From the NCBI GenBank assembly GCA_034638255.1, contig JAWPGT010000010.1, positions 1-64,000 of the forward strand: a stretch of 64,000 nucleotides of DNA, read 5' to 3'. Below, in pieces: positions 45,763 to 57,563 of the stretch (position 1 is the stretch's first letter; every line of letters starts with the position of its first letter). Below the pieces are notes generated by a model. That model was not told the origin of the DNA. It made no database searches and saw only the letters and a program-made list of their open reading frames with translations. A program made the position numbers and the translations under genes. The DNA comes from Coprinus comatus (lineage: Eukaryota; Basidiomycota; Agaricomycetes; Agaricales; Agaricaceae).

Positions 45763-47774
45763 GTTTCTTGAACCAGACTATAATTGTAATATCCATTGTG
45801 TGTGTGTTTATTTTTATATTCCTACCGAATGTGAGATCATTCTCGCCTGAGTAAGAAAGATGTGTTTAGAAGACTACTAATTCTGATGTCGCGAAATTCA
45901 GTAGAATTACAGACTTAGGGTACAATACTGCACCAGCCACACTAGTGTCCAATGGCATTGACGATTCTTTATCGATATTACCACCGACGAGGCACATTTT
46001 AACGTTAACCCTGGAACGCGGTAAAAAGAAGCTTCAAGTATCTTACAGCTCATATACCTGAGGGCTTCAACAGGGTTGTATTCATACCTTCAACTCGAGC
46101 CTGTCCTCATTGAATAAAATCAATTAAACAAGTTCAACCACAAACCCGGCACAACACCAATGTATACTAGAGTATACCGTTTTATCCCCGTATCTAAGAA
46201 AATAATCATCTATACAATTGAAAAAAATATATTTTTGGCCAATCTCATTCCTCGTTATTTGACCAGAACGTGGTTATGGCGTATGTTGATATAGCGTATG
46301 ATATTTTTTGTTATTAGTAATAAAGGAAAACTCGGACACCCGTGTATATTTTTATAAGTAGTATGCACACCATCGCAACAAATATTTGAACTTCCAACGG
46401 CGACCCGATGATCTCCTCTAAAAATGTCACGATAGGAACATACAGATGCCGAAGCCTGAAGCCTGAGGATGGGACATCATATAGAAGGTACTTCTTGCTT
46501 CCCAAACTACTATATCTTTATCTCTTTCTTCCCAACAATTTTTTTTTTTTGTTACCGCCGGTCGTAATATTTATGTATGATCATTGATTATCTCTTACTC
46601 CGTAAAGGTACATACACTACACTTAAACCTGAACATCACATAATCAGGTTCGAACAATTCATGCGAACCTACGTTCCTATTCAAATATAACATTCAAAAC
46701 ATCTGTGCATCAGGTTTTACGAGATATCTAACGACCCTTTAGAAAACTCAAACCCCCACATCCATACGTAAGTATGTCAAATTCCATACTCTATTCAAAC
46801 ACAAAAAAAATAGATATGTATAAAAACGTGAACTTGTTATGTAAAATCTGATCATCAAGTATGGAAAAGTGATAAATCAGATAACCAGTTACCAATATGG
46901 CATTATACGTCCTATATACAATACAATAAACCCAGATCCCACAGGGTTCAATAAAAAAACACCCACACAACGTCGACACAATAACGCAAAAAAAAACACA
47001 TACACAGTATACGTCATCAATCCATATGATACAGTATTGGCATTTGACGGTTTGATGATGGAGGGATCCAACTGGACAAAAGTAAAAATAGCAACATCTT
47101 TCCCACCTACCGAACCCCTTTCCCACTTTACTTCATAAGTAAAATTCCAAGATTCGCAAGATTCCAGATATGGATAGATGGGGTATGATAAAACGCCACA
47201 TATAGACAGCGTTCATACCTCCTTTATATGTGGAGGATAATAGTGATTATCTACTTGAATAACCAATATATTAATGGCATAGTAGTGTGTATGACCCCAG
47301 TATTTCCCAAAATCTCCATACAATGACTTGCAGTGAACAGTAGACCAAGGTAGAATCTGTTCATTTTATTTTTATTGATTCACCTGTCCGATTTCACATG
47401 AATAAGCGTGACCCTGGAATCAAGATGATCGATGATCGACTCCATCGCTTGATTTACCGATTACTCACTCAATACTCAAAGGGCCAAAGTGTACCTACCA
47501 ATCTCGAAACGACGATATCTGGATCTCGTTTACTGCGTATAAAGTCATGTCAATAAAAGTGGGTTTAAACCTTTACGAACGATAAAATAGTGGAACTAAT
47601 ATTAACACCGGAAGTACAGGTTTCAAAATTCGGTACCCTTGCTATATACACGTATCTAATTGAGAAATGAACACAAAGTGTACCCAAGCCTGAAACCTAC
47701 GAAAAAAATGCGCTAGCGGGCCTACAACAGATATGAAGAGGAAATCAGAGGAATTATGCGAAAGTAAAATAATA
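45763..47774. other. AT-rich intergenic region
   Basis: Two kilobases between converging genes. Contains several homopolymer runs (e.g. T run near 46541). Short open stretches on both strands have biased composition and no family resemblance. No RNA gene recognised. Confidence 0.4.
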
Positions 47775-50632
47775 TTAACGAGTCGAAGTTTGAGGAATCG
47801 ATGGATGCTGAGATGTTCGCATGAAAGATTGATGTTGCAGGTGCTCTGGTGCATAAGTACGCCCATGTGCTGCGGGAGGTCCAGGGGGAGGTGCTTGCTG
47901 TTGTTGAGATGTTGCCCACGGAGGAGGTGGGACAGGTAGCGAAGTATTTGTTTGTATAGTCGCTGCCGGGGGAGGGGGTATCGCCCTCTCTGGGTTATTC
48001 GACAATGGGGTAGGATCTTGTGCCATCACATTCATGAGCTGGAAAGAACCCTGATGATGAAGTTGTGAATTGGGTTTTGTATCATCCGGTGACGATGAAT
48101 CCATCCCGCCTTTAGTTTTAGAACGAGATTTGTCGGCTGATTCGGCTGCCCTCGCTGAGGCGCGAAGGGTCTCCAGATCGATTCGGGGAGTTTGACCCGT
48201 AGGATCATTCTTATCTCTTTTACGTATAAGCTTTGCATAATCTGAACGGGAGATGATCAGACATTTATGGATTTGAATAACGTTTTCACATACGAAGCCC
48301 GCAAGCATTGCACAACGTTCGTGCACCATCAGGTCCTCTTCTCCATTCGGGTGTTTCACGAATGTTACACGAGTGACATCTTCCGGGAGGCGTGGCCCGC
48401 TGTCCAGACCAAAGGGCGGAAGATGATCCAGGATTAACTTTAGAGGCATCAACAAGCAAAAAGTGTGGCTTACACTTCTTTTTCTATATTTGTTTTTGAC
48501 TTGACCGGCTGAAGTAGCAGCACCAGCGGTACTGGTAGCACGTTTACTACGAATAATTTGCATATCGAGCTCGGCCGTTGATTGCACCTGGTTATATTTT
48601 AGATGTATTCCCTTACTTTGAGAATCAGCTTACTTCAACATCACCGTTTGGAATACTATCTGATGATACATCTTCCCAAGGGCGTTTTGGTGGACGATGA
48701 TCATCCACTTGCATTGCTTCCACTTTAAGTCGGTCGCTCTCAGAAAAATGCACTCTCTTGAACTCTTCGAGAAGGCGCACAACATGTATAGCCTTTTGTG
48801 ACATGTCTTGTAATTCTGCAGAAGAGGGATGCATGTGGGGCATGCTTTGTTGCAACGTCACTACTCGAATGAACTTAGTAAAGCTATAAAATAAAGGTAA
48901 CGAAATGTATGGCTTACCATAATGATTTGCGAACGAGTACAAATCATTACAATGCTTCACAATCTGATATATGCGTTTAGAAAAACGAATGTATATATTC
49001 TCAAGAAACATATCACTTACCTCGCCCATAGGGTCATTGCGATCTGGGGCACGCTCAGGTTCTACCACATGAGTATATGCGGGGGGAGGAGGGCGGGGGT
49101 CTATACTAGTAGGCACTAATGGAGCCGTTCTCGTAAAGGGCATCTGCTGTTGCTGTTGCTGCTGCTGCTGCTGTTGTTGTTGCTGCTGGGGCGGCGGGGG
49201 CGGAGGAATTGAAGTGTGATGGTTAGGGTGATGAGCTACGGAAGTCTGGGGTTGGGTATGCTGTGGAGGGTGGTGTTGGGGCGGGTGATGTGGAGGTGGC
49301 GCTTGTGGAGGTGGAGGTTGGGGCGGCGGGGCATGGTGCTGCTGCTGCTGCGAGTGCTGCGGGGGCTGTTGATGTGGTGGATGTTGGGGAGGTTGCTGCA
49401 TCATTGTTTGAGGTGTTGATGGAGGAACCACATTTTGTTGATGTTGATGGTGAGCGGGGACTTGGGAAGGGTGAGGGTGTGAAGGGTGAGATGGATGAGG
49501 GTGTTGAGTTGAATGAACTGGAGGTTGTTGCGAATGTGATGGAGGACCAAGAGGTTGGTGATGGGACTGTTGTGGATGGTTTTGCTGTCCCCAAGGACTT
49601 TGAGGCGGTTGCACCGCAGGGTTCGGAGAAGAGTATGTATTTGCATGATTTAGCTGTTGCTGCTGCTGTTGCTGTTGGAGAGGTTGATGGGGATGTGAAA
49701 TCTGGTGATGAGGATGAGTCAACTGTGACGATTGGGGGTGGATAAGAGAGGATGTCGTAGCGGAGGATGGTTGTGAAGGTGGTGGATGAGATGGCTGAAC
49801 ATGCATCGGATGTTGAGGAGAACCAGCATGAGAAGGAGGTTGCTGATGAATGGGTTGGTGCTGGGGTGGATGAGGCGGATGTTGGGGATGTGTAGGTTGG
49901 CGGGACTGGATGTATTGTTGCTGCTGGTAGCCATTGTAGGCAGGATGTGTGATTTGTTGTTCATGGGGAGAGGTTGCAGCTGGGTGATTTTGTAGTTGGT
50001 GATATGGGCTGTTAGGAGGAGGTTGATTTGATTGATAGTATTGTGCTCCATATCCATTCTTAACATTTCCTTAATTGAGTCTCATCACATAACCCTGTTA
50101 AAGATAGACTTACGTGAGCTGGCCGTCCTTCACGAGCAGCACTTATTGTTGATGATGGACGGCCCCTTTTTACCTGGAGGGGCGAATGCGGTGGCGCGTC
50201 GTCGCCACGCGTGGCTGGCCCAACACTGACAGAGCCGGCAACCGGTGTCATTTGGGCAGACAAAGGCATGCCTGGTCGTGCATACACTCCATCGTGTTTA
50301 CTGTATTCGACAGCCGACGAGCTCATGTCATGACTTGCCGACGGTGGGGAATGCTGCTGTTGCTGCTGCTGCTGCTGTTGCTGTTGTTGTTGTTGCTGCT
50401 GCTGTTGCTGTTGTTGATGGTGCTGCTGCATCGAGGGATGGATTGCTGCCGGTGGCATTGAGCGCCATTGTACACCATGACGGGGTACATTGTCTTGCTG
50501 AAAATCTTGCTGTGGATTGTCTGGGGGAGCTGGACGGTAGAAATTGAGGTCCTTGAGAGAGGGTAGGCGGAGGTCGGCAGATGCAGTGGAATAATTGTTG
50601 AGCGGATATCTGGAGTGCTGGGCTGAAGTCAT
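47775..50632 (-). CDS. GATA-type zinc-finger transcription factor, NsdD-like, glutamine-rich
   Basis: Sequence-specific nuclear regulator; the ascomycete NsdD/SUB-1 group controls sexual development and light responses. The N-terminus ([20 protein letters not shown]) is followed by a Gln run (50416-50353), then Pro/Gln/His-rich sequence with a second Gln run near 49188-49144. A helical block follows ([20 protein letters not shown] ... [11 protein letters not shown]) and another ([19 protein letters not shown]). The GATA finger is assembled over two introns: [32 protein letters not shown], then [12 protein letters not shown]. This is the C-x2-C-x18-C-x2-C form, and the [12 protein letters not shown] lead-in is what points to NsdD rather than White Collar 2. 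A Pro/Gln-rich tail ends at 47775. The 2.6-kb upstream region suggests complex regulation. Confidence 0.87.
49144..49188 (-). repeat. Polyglutamine-coding CAG/CAA tract
   Basis: About 15 consecutive Gln codons mixing CAG and CAA within the GATA factor gene, followed by Pro-rich sequence. Mixed codons make strand slippage less likely than a pure CAG run. Confidence 0.9.
50353..50416 (-). repeat. Polyglutamine-coding CAG/CAA tract
   Basis: About 21 consecutive Gln codons near the N-terminus of the GATA factor, flanked by His residues. A likely length polymorphism between strains. Confidence 0.9.
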
Positions 50633-53262
50633 GACAGAGTTGGATCGGCTGAGATCAGAGAAAAGAATTGTATCTCCCGATGACCCCGGATCTTGTATGC
50701 TTGGTATCTGGATTCAGCGCAAAACACATCAATACAAACAACCACTCAGGTCAACAGATCACCCACGATTCAGCCGGGTCTCGCCGGGTCCACGGTGAAA
50801 AGCTGTACGGCGCTCTCAACAAGAGGATGGTGCTGTGTGCAGTAGAGAGTACTGGGGAAAGAGCAGGGCAGGAGGAGGGGAGGGGAGCGAAGAAGGAGGG
50901 ATGATGAGGGCAAGAAGAAGAGGGAAACACGCCTGACCAAATCGCCAAACACCACTGCCCGTCTAGGCAACTCATCTCGTCGTCGGAGCTTCAATCGTAT
51001 CTGTCACTCCACCGACCCAAGATCCCTTCCTCCGACTCCGCCCTCCTGCTTTCTCCAGCCCAGTTATTTCTAACAAAATACACCACTGCACTCTCCACCC
51101 ATCTCTCTTTCCCCTACACTGCCATTTGTATTTTTTCTGTCAGAAATCGGATATTCGGACGGAGTAGATCGATTCCTTACATCTTGCATTACGTACACGC
51201 CCCGATTAGGTACCCGATTTACACCCCAGCGCCGCACACCCCCCGCAAAGCTACGCTTCCCTCTCAGCCCATCCTCGACCGTGCAAAACCCTTGCGTGCA
51301 TCTAACCAACCTTTCATTTGCCAATGAATCGCACTCAACGCCTATGCCCCAAACACCATCCATCCTCGTCCGATCTAACTGCCTTCCCACGTGGATGCCT
51401 TGTGTTACGTTCCTGATCAGATCGTTACAGAGCGCCGGGCCACCGAAAAAAGAGATCATTTTAGATTTGAGACTCCAGTTACTCCTCTACACTGTCCTCA
51501 GCTAACAGTCCTGTTTACTCTCTCCGTTCAAATAGCTTTCATATATCCGCAAAGCATAACTAGGTAGTTCCAGCGACAGCCGAGGTCGTATCGGGAGAAC
51601 TTTACTTTTCCTTCTCCCAAGGCATTGAATATGGAACAGTGTCTTCTCATCATTTTCCTAGATCAGATCACCTGGTGTAGTAGGTCACCTACCCCGAAAG
51701 GCCCATACTCGCAACTGATCATCTTTTTCGCCTGTATTTGATATTGTTTCTGTATATGCTCTGCCTTTTCCTAGTACAAGACACAACGAAACCGGGCTAT
51801 TAACAGTCCAAGAAACATCTAGTTGTAAAACGTGGTCGGGGAAGTCGACTTTATCCACTTCTTTGGTTTATGCAAATTCCCTTATCCAGTCCGGTACCCA
51901 AGGAGTCCTGAACTCGGAACGTTTGTCCTGGCCAAAAGGGACCTCCTTTCTATTCTCCATATCTCTCGGACTTATATGATCCAGTTAAAACAGTCTTGAC
52001 CCGCAACGTCCAATTATTCCCCTGAAGAAACCAGGCATAATACATTTACCCTTGATGCAATTTCCATGGATCCGAGGGGATTCTATATATCAGAAAAAGA
52101 AAATTTGTTAACTGAAGGACAGATGGCATCCATCACGATGGTTAGTTGTTCTTCCATAGCCTACTGTTATCTTCTATCAAACTAGAACTGCCAAAACCTT
52201 TTTACACATCAATTTGCGCAGACCACAGCTCCATCATAGTATCCACAAAATCAACGTTCCAAAGTTCTTCATTCATCAATAATAACTAAAAATATACTGT
52301 AAAAATGTATATGAAAAGAAAAGTCCATTGGCATCCGGATATACAGTACACCTGTCAAGCAGCTTTTTCGTCAATCATCATCCATGTTACTATTGTTGTA
52401 ATCTTCTACATCATGTATCACGCCTCGTTAAAAAAAGGAAAATGATATGCGGACAATCGGCAATTGATACACACCCGCCTATGTCTATTTATACGTTGTC
52501 CGCACGCGTGCCTAAACAACCATACAGGAAGAAGAAAGAAAAGGAGAGATGTACAACTTCATACTGGTTACCAAGCTCCACGATGCAACAACGTTATTAA
52601 ACAACATGTTTTTTGACACAAGATAACACTTATTCACTTACATTCACACTCTGTGTCCACCAATGCCAAGCAACCGACAAAACAAACAATATGTATGTAG
52701 TTACTTCACTTTTAAGTCCATTAACATTGTCAACGTTAATCTCTTCATAGTACAGAACATGCTATAATTGGACTCGGAGCTACGAATCTAGAACCATTAC
52801 TTCGGTTACAGAAACGACATAAAGTATGTACATAACAGGTAAACTACTGTATTGGTTTATGTATATGCATCCTGCATCGTGTTTTATTCTGTATTTAAAA
52901 AAACTTAGTTAAAAGGGTTGATTCAAGCAGGCTCGAAACGCTCATCACCGGTCTCATCAACATCGAATAATCTATGAATAGAATCCCGCCTGTGGGTTTC
53001 GAATCTCGCGATTTAGCGGTGGTGGTGGACCTTGCCGGCCGTCTCCTTGGGCGGTGACTTTTGTTTGTTCGAGTTTAGTAATATCTTGCCAAGGTCAAGG
53101 GTCCAAATCTCTTGCGTTGCTGTTATGGTGTGTCATTAACGTTCACAGTCAAAACGTCTCACATCTACTTCATTTCTTGAGCTACTCGTCTTTGTTTTTA
53201 TTGAACTCAAATAACTATAGACGACACAACAACAAGTCACTCAAGTTCAAAGAGACTTCATA
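50633..53262. other. Long divergent intergenic region
   Basis: 2.6 kb between the GATA factor (minus) and MED22 (plus). No coding exon is supported. The first about 900 bp next to the GATA gene is C/T-rich on the plus strand and may be its leader. Developmental regulators in fungi commonly have such long upstream regions. No uORF or terminator is called. Confidence 0.4.
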
Positions 53263-53986
53263 ATGTCAGATATCCCACAAACAGATGTATCACGACCTTC
53301 AGCACTCCCAACTGCAAATCTCTTACTACGTACAACTGGTCCTTCAACTTCTCAACACCACCACCACCATCATCATCATCATACCCAACAACAATCCATC
53401 GTAGATCAAAACTCTTCTGAATATCTCGACGCAATTGAAGAAGAATGGAATAAACGTGTTGATGGAGAGGTTGAAACTCTTGTTGATGGTATGACTGATC
53501 TTGTTAATCTTGCTTCTGTGAGTTATGTTTTTTTTGTAGGGTACAAGTCGTTGTCAACGAGAAATGATAATGACGCTCTTTTTTTTTGTATTGGGTAAAA
53601 AAGATTGGTGATAAAGACAAGTTCAGAGTTGCACAAGAGAGTTTCCAAGCCTCTTCTCGTACGGAATCTATGGTATGTTCAATTCAATTCCTTTTTTTAA
53701 ATGGAGATCTTTCAACACTCAATTGAACTCAAATTGACAATGATGATCGATATATTCTCTCACACAGATACGCGCCGCTAACTCCTTATTAGCAATAACC
53801 CATTCCATGAAGCTCCTCCTTCTTATTTCGGATGAAGCTCAAATCGCACACCGAAGAGATTTAGAACTCGAGAATGTTCAAAAGGAAAGGGAAGAGATGA
53901 GAGAAGAAGTATCATCCCTCCTAACAGATCTTCTCCGTCAATCCCATTTCACATCGATACCCAATGCTAATACCCAACACTCTTGA
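53263..53986 (+). CDS. MED22: Mediator complex subunit 22 (Surf5 family)
   Basis: Part of the Mediator head module linking activators to RNA polymerase II. Three exons: 53263 to about 53518, about 53605 to about 53672, and 53769 to 53986. After a nine-His run (about residues 35-43), the conserved helical core reads YLDAIEEEWNKRVDGEVETL, VDGMTDLVNLASIGDKDKF, AQESFQASSRTESMIRAANS and LLAITHSMKLLLLISDEAQI, matching the Surf5/MED22 pattern. The C-terminus is a coiled-coil-like Glu-rich helix (ENVQKEREEMREEVSSLL). Length about 190 residues, typical for fungal MED22. Confidence 0.88.
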
Positions 53987-54119
53987 ATAAATAAATAAAT
54001 AAAACTGGTTCATATGGCTGCATATATATCATACATACGAAAGAAATCCATAGCGAAACAATATCAATATATACAAGTACCTACCCCAAGGAAAATTGAA
54101 ACTATCCAACAATAAAATA

Positions 54120-55961
54120 TTACATCCAATCGATTTCATCCAAAGGATCTACAGTCAATATTTTTTGAGTGGCAGCATCTTCGATTTGACGAGCTCGGAT
54201 CCTATTCTCTCGGAGCCGCTCCAAACCCATTTCAATACTTTTCATCTGGATCTCCAAAGGAAGTTTATCCCCAACAAGCGCAGGAGTTCTTACTTTCTCT
54301 CTCAACTCTTCCATATCCTCACTCAACGAATGTAAAGTCTGCAAAGCCACAACAACATGAACTCTCGCTTGTTTCCTATAAACCCCCAATCCCTTCAACA
54401 ATCGCAACTTTTCCTTAAATCCTTTCACTTCTTTTCTATTTCCACCTAAAATTGTCCATAGATTGGCAAGTAAATCATCATTATCGGATGAAACTTCTTT
54501 ATGATCCCGGAAGACTACTTCATGTAAAACGTTCAATCGTTCCTCCAAGTCGCCTAGATTTTGAAGGTTGACTTCTGCTTCAAGAATTAATCGTTCGATT
54601 TGGCTTGATAAATGATCCATAGCTTCAGCAAAACTTTTCGCAACTATTTTATCCGTACTTCCTTGAACCCATAAGATTAAACTATCGATAGATTTCTTGG
54701 ATTTGGCCTTTGCAATAGTTCGAAGAGCATAAGCATTAGCTGCCATAACACTAATAACAATTCGTCAATTTTTACTATTTTAATTTTTTATGATATAAAC
54801 CACTTACTTATCCATAGACCCTCCAACTCTCGAATACAAAGTTTGCAACCTCCTCCCAGTTTTCCTAGCTTCTCGAATAAACTCCCTAAGAAGTGGAGTT
54901 AACGTATCTTTCGAAGGTAAATCACTAATTCCGACCAAAGTAACAAGATCAGAAGTAGCCATTTCCGCTTTTTTAATTTCTAAGGATAAAGCAGAACCTC
55001 CTGAAGTTTCGTCCAATAATTGACCAAAAGTTCTAGTTTGAACTTCCATAAGTTTATGATAATTAGGTCCTTTAATTTTCATATGTTCAATTTGTTCAAA
55101 ATCGATTGGAGGGGGAATCCGACAGATTGGTGTTGCTGAGATTATTGGGATCCGACATATAGGAGAGACTACGGCTCGAATAGTTTGGGAGATGAATGAA
55201 AGGATGCTGGCTAGTATCCAGAAAAATAAGAGGATTCCGAGTGGTTTTCGAAGTAATCCGAGCGCTGTTTTCGCAACATCGAAAATATATTTGAAAGTGT
55301 AAGAAACGGTGTGGACTGCTCCGTGAACCATGTCATCTTGTGTTATTGATATGATTGGAGTTTTCATTTTCATCTTCTTTTCGTCTTCTGATTCTTCTGG
55401 GCGGGGTTTGGTTTTGGTCTTGGTCTTGGTTTTGGTTTCAACATCGACAAGGATATCAGTAACTTCATCTTCATCTTCTGGTGTCGATGAAGTTATGATT
55501 TCTTGCCTAATAGGTTGAATCTTCGGTTTAGGAGGAGGACTAATAAGTGCTGTTGAAGATTTCCGACTTGTTGATTTACGTTTTCGAGTCTGAATGGAAC
55601 GTCGACGAGGGGTGGTAACCGAAGAGTTGATAGAAACGGGGCTGGGCGATGTAGGGGTGAATCTCTGAGGGTCATCGCTAAATTGAAATTGCGATTGCGA
55701 TTGCAATTCATTGTCGTCGGAGCTGATGTCTTCCCAAGTTTCTTCAGTATCATATGTTTCTCCTTCACCTCCTCTTTCATTAGTCCCTTCCCCTTCAACT
55801 TGCTCTTTTTCTCCTTCCTCATAAACGATGTATTTCTTCACTTGTTTTCCTCGAGATCGAGAAGTAGAAACCACGGGTTGGGGTTGTTCGCTTATTAAGC
55901 GCTGCATTGCTCTGGTTCGAGAACGGGTTCCACGACTAGGTGATTTGATAGTTGAGGACAT
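54120..55961 (-). CDS. Conserved one-pass membrane protein with C-terminal helical domain, function unknown
   Basis: Two exons (55961 to about 54804, then about 54743 to 54120) join as MDNVMAANAYALRTI. The N-terminal about 200 residues are disordered, with Ser/Arg and Glu-rich runs and possible nuclear signals (RRRSIQTRKRKSTSRKSS). A basic/acidic stretch leads to one transmembrane helix (LGILLFFWILASILSFIS, about residue 250), followed by about 340 residues of predicted long helices (SSQIERLILEAEVNLQNLGD, LEERLNVLHEVVF). This layout, a basic disordered head, one membrane pass and a helical tail, would suit an inner nuclear membrane or ER protein, but that is inference. I recognise no named family. 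The gene is convergent with MED22, about 130 bp apart. Confidence 0.7.
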
Positions 55962-57563
55962 GGTTAATGGTTAGTGTGCGATATATCTGATGTATGTTGT
56001 GTGTGAGTAGGGGAGGATAGCTGCGATTTCAGTTTAATATAATTTGTTGGAACAAAAACGAGGGAAACATGTGCTAACAAGCGCTTCAACCATCCAGAAT
56101 GATGTAATCGTACATGCTTATACGGTACTGTAGACTGATGCTCTGTAGTAAAATCGGTACCCAGCATATGTGCATGTAAGTAAAGGGTGTGGATGTACAT
56201 GTGAGGTAACCAATTCTTTTCCCCTCGTATTAAGACTGTTAGTTCTTCGTTCCGACTCGGGTTAACGCTCATCGGTATCCCGTAGATATCCCTACCTCTC
56301 AACACACGTTGCGCTCTAAATTTATACTAAGTGCGCATTTGAGGCGACAATAGAGGCATTGAGGTAGGTTTCTGATATTTGAAATTATTGTTGGAATTGA
56401 TATATGTGATGATTTCTAGTGCATCAATGCAGCCTTCGACGCTCGTCATATACCACTTATTGTTTCACTAACCTGAAGACCCGAGATTTTAAAGCATTCT
56501 AGTTTAGGAACGTCCGGTCCGGGCTTTCTTTTGAAGTTACTAGTCATGGAAGCACATTTAGGTCTTCATAATTATCAAAAGTATGCTGACCCGTACTTAC
56601 TACACACAATAGCGATGATAGTGATAAATAATTTGGTATTCTGGTTTTTGTGAGAAGGCTGTCCGTCCAATGGCTTTAGAATTCAAGATAAAAGCGATTG
56701 TATTCGAGATGAAATCACTAGTCATGGTCATCGATGTGACATGAAAAGCAGGAAATACAAATATCTTTCGGCTGTATCACATGAAGGCGGAAATGACTTT
56801 CATGAAACATAATAGCATTACGGATAGTCATTTTTTTACAATAAGTTTCGCAGTACGAGGCAGTACGTCATGAAGTTCCGAGGTGGAGATGTTAGCCCTC
56901 AAGATAGTATTATCCCAAGTTTAGCACAAGGCCAAAGAGCTAGATGATAATGATGCTATGTTATCAAGCACACTAGCTTTGTAATGTGTCAAAGGGAACA
57001 GCATTGGGGAGCTCCAAGAGTTTGTTTAGAGACATGATGATCAAGAACCCGAATTGTGTGTTGTCGTTGTCGACTGCGTCGCACCGGTTGCACAATGATA
57101 GACAGCCTTCGAAAGAACAATGCGAGGGAGGGTTTTTTAAAAGCAAATAGGGTACAAGTCGGTGATTTCGGTGGGAACAGTATGCGAAGACAATAAGGAG
57201 GAACATGGATTCCTTATTTGGAATGATCAGAGTAATGATCCCACGTGGAAATCCATTCATCTTGCAGGTCCAAAGACAATAAGAATCCGTACAGCTAATA
57301 TGTCCGTGTCCACAGACTCACTTTTTCTGCTCTACCACCGTCTTCGCCTCTTCTATCTCTCCTAGGACGCTCTCCAGCCTCTCCAGGATTTTTTGGCTGT
57401 ATTTTTGGCAACTTTCAGCCCAACGTTTCCTCCAAACATTTGCATTATATGTAGGGCCAGTCACCAGAGTATCCGTATCTGCACGCTAACCGTATCTCTC
57501 AGAATAACTTATCTCACTGCTCCGGATATCCTGTAAGCCAGGATATCATACCATTAAGTCACT
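55962..57563. other. Intergenic region
   Basis: Divergent spacer between the membrane-protein gene and the PX-PB1 gene. Open stretches at 55964-56305 and 56973-57260 (minus) lack family resemblance. The right end is C/T-rich, as expected of a plus-strand promoter. Confidence 0.4.

Noticed and set aside
46640..46670. tRNA-like B-box (GGTTCGAAC)
   Set aside because: No matching A-box, acceptor stem or anticodon arm can be drawn around it.
48400..48470. GATA factor as White Collar 2
   Set aside because: No PAS domain is recognisable, and the residues leading into the finger fit the NsdD group better.
49216..49745. Plus-strand open frames opposite the GATA factor
   Set aside because: They are mirror images of Gln/Pro/His repeats and show only Val/Gly/Trp-rich low-complexity sequence.
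55964..57260. Minus-strand open stretches 55964-56305 and 56973-57260
   Set aside because: Composition and length are as expected by chance, with no recognisable motif.
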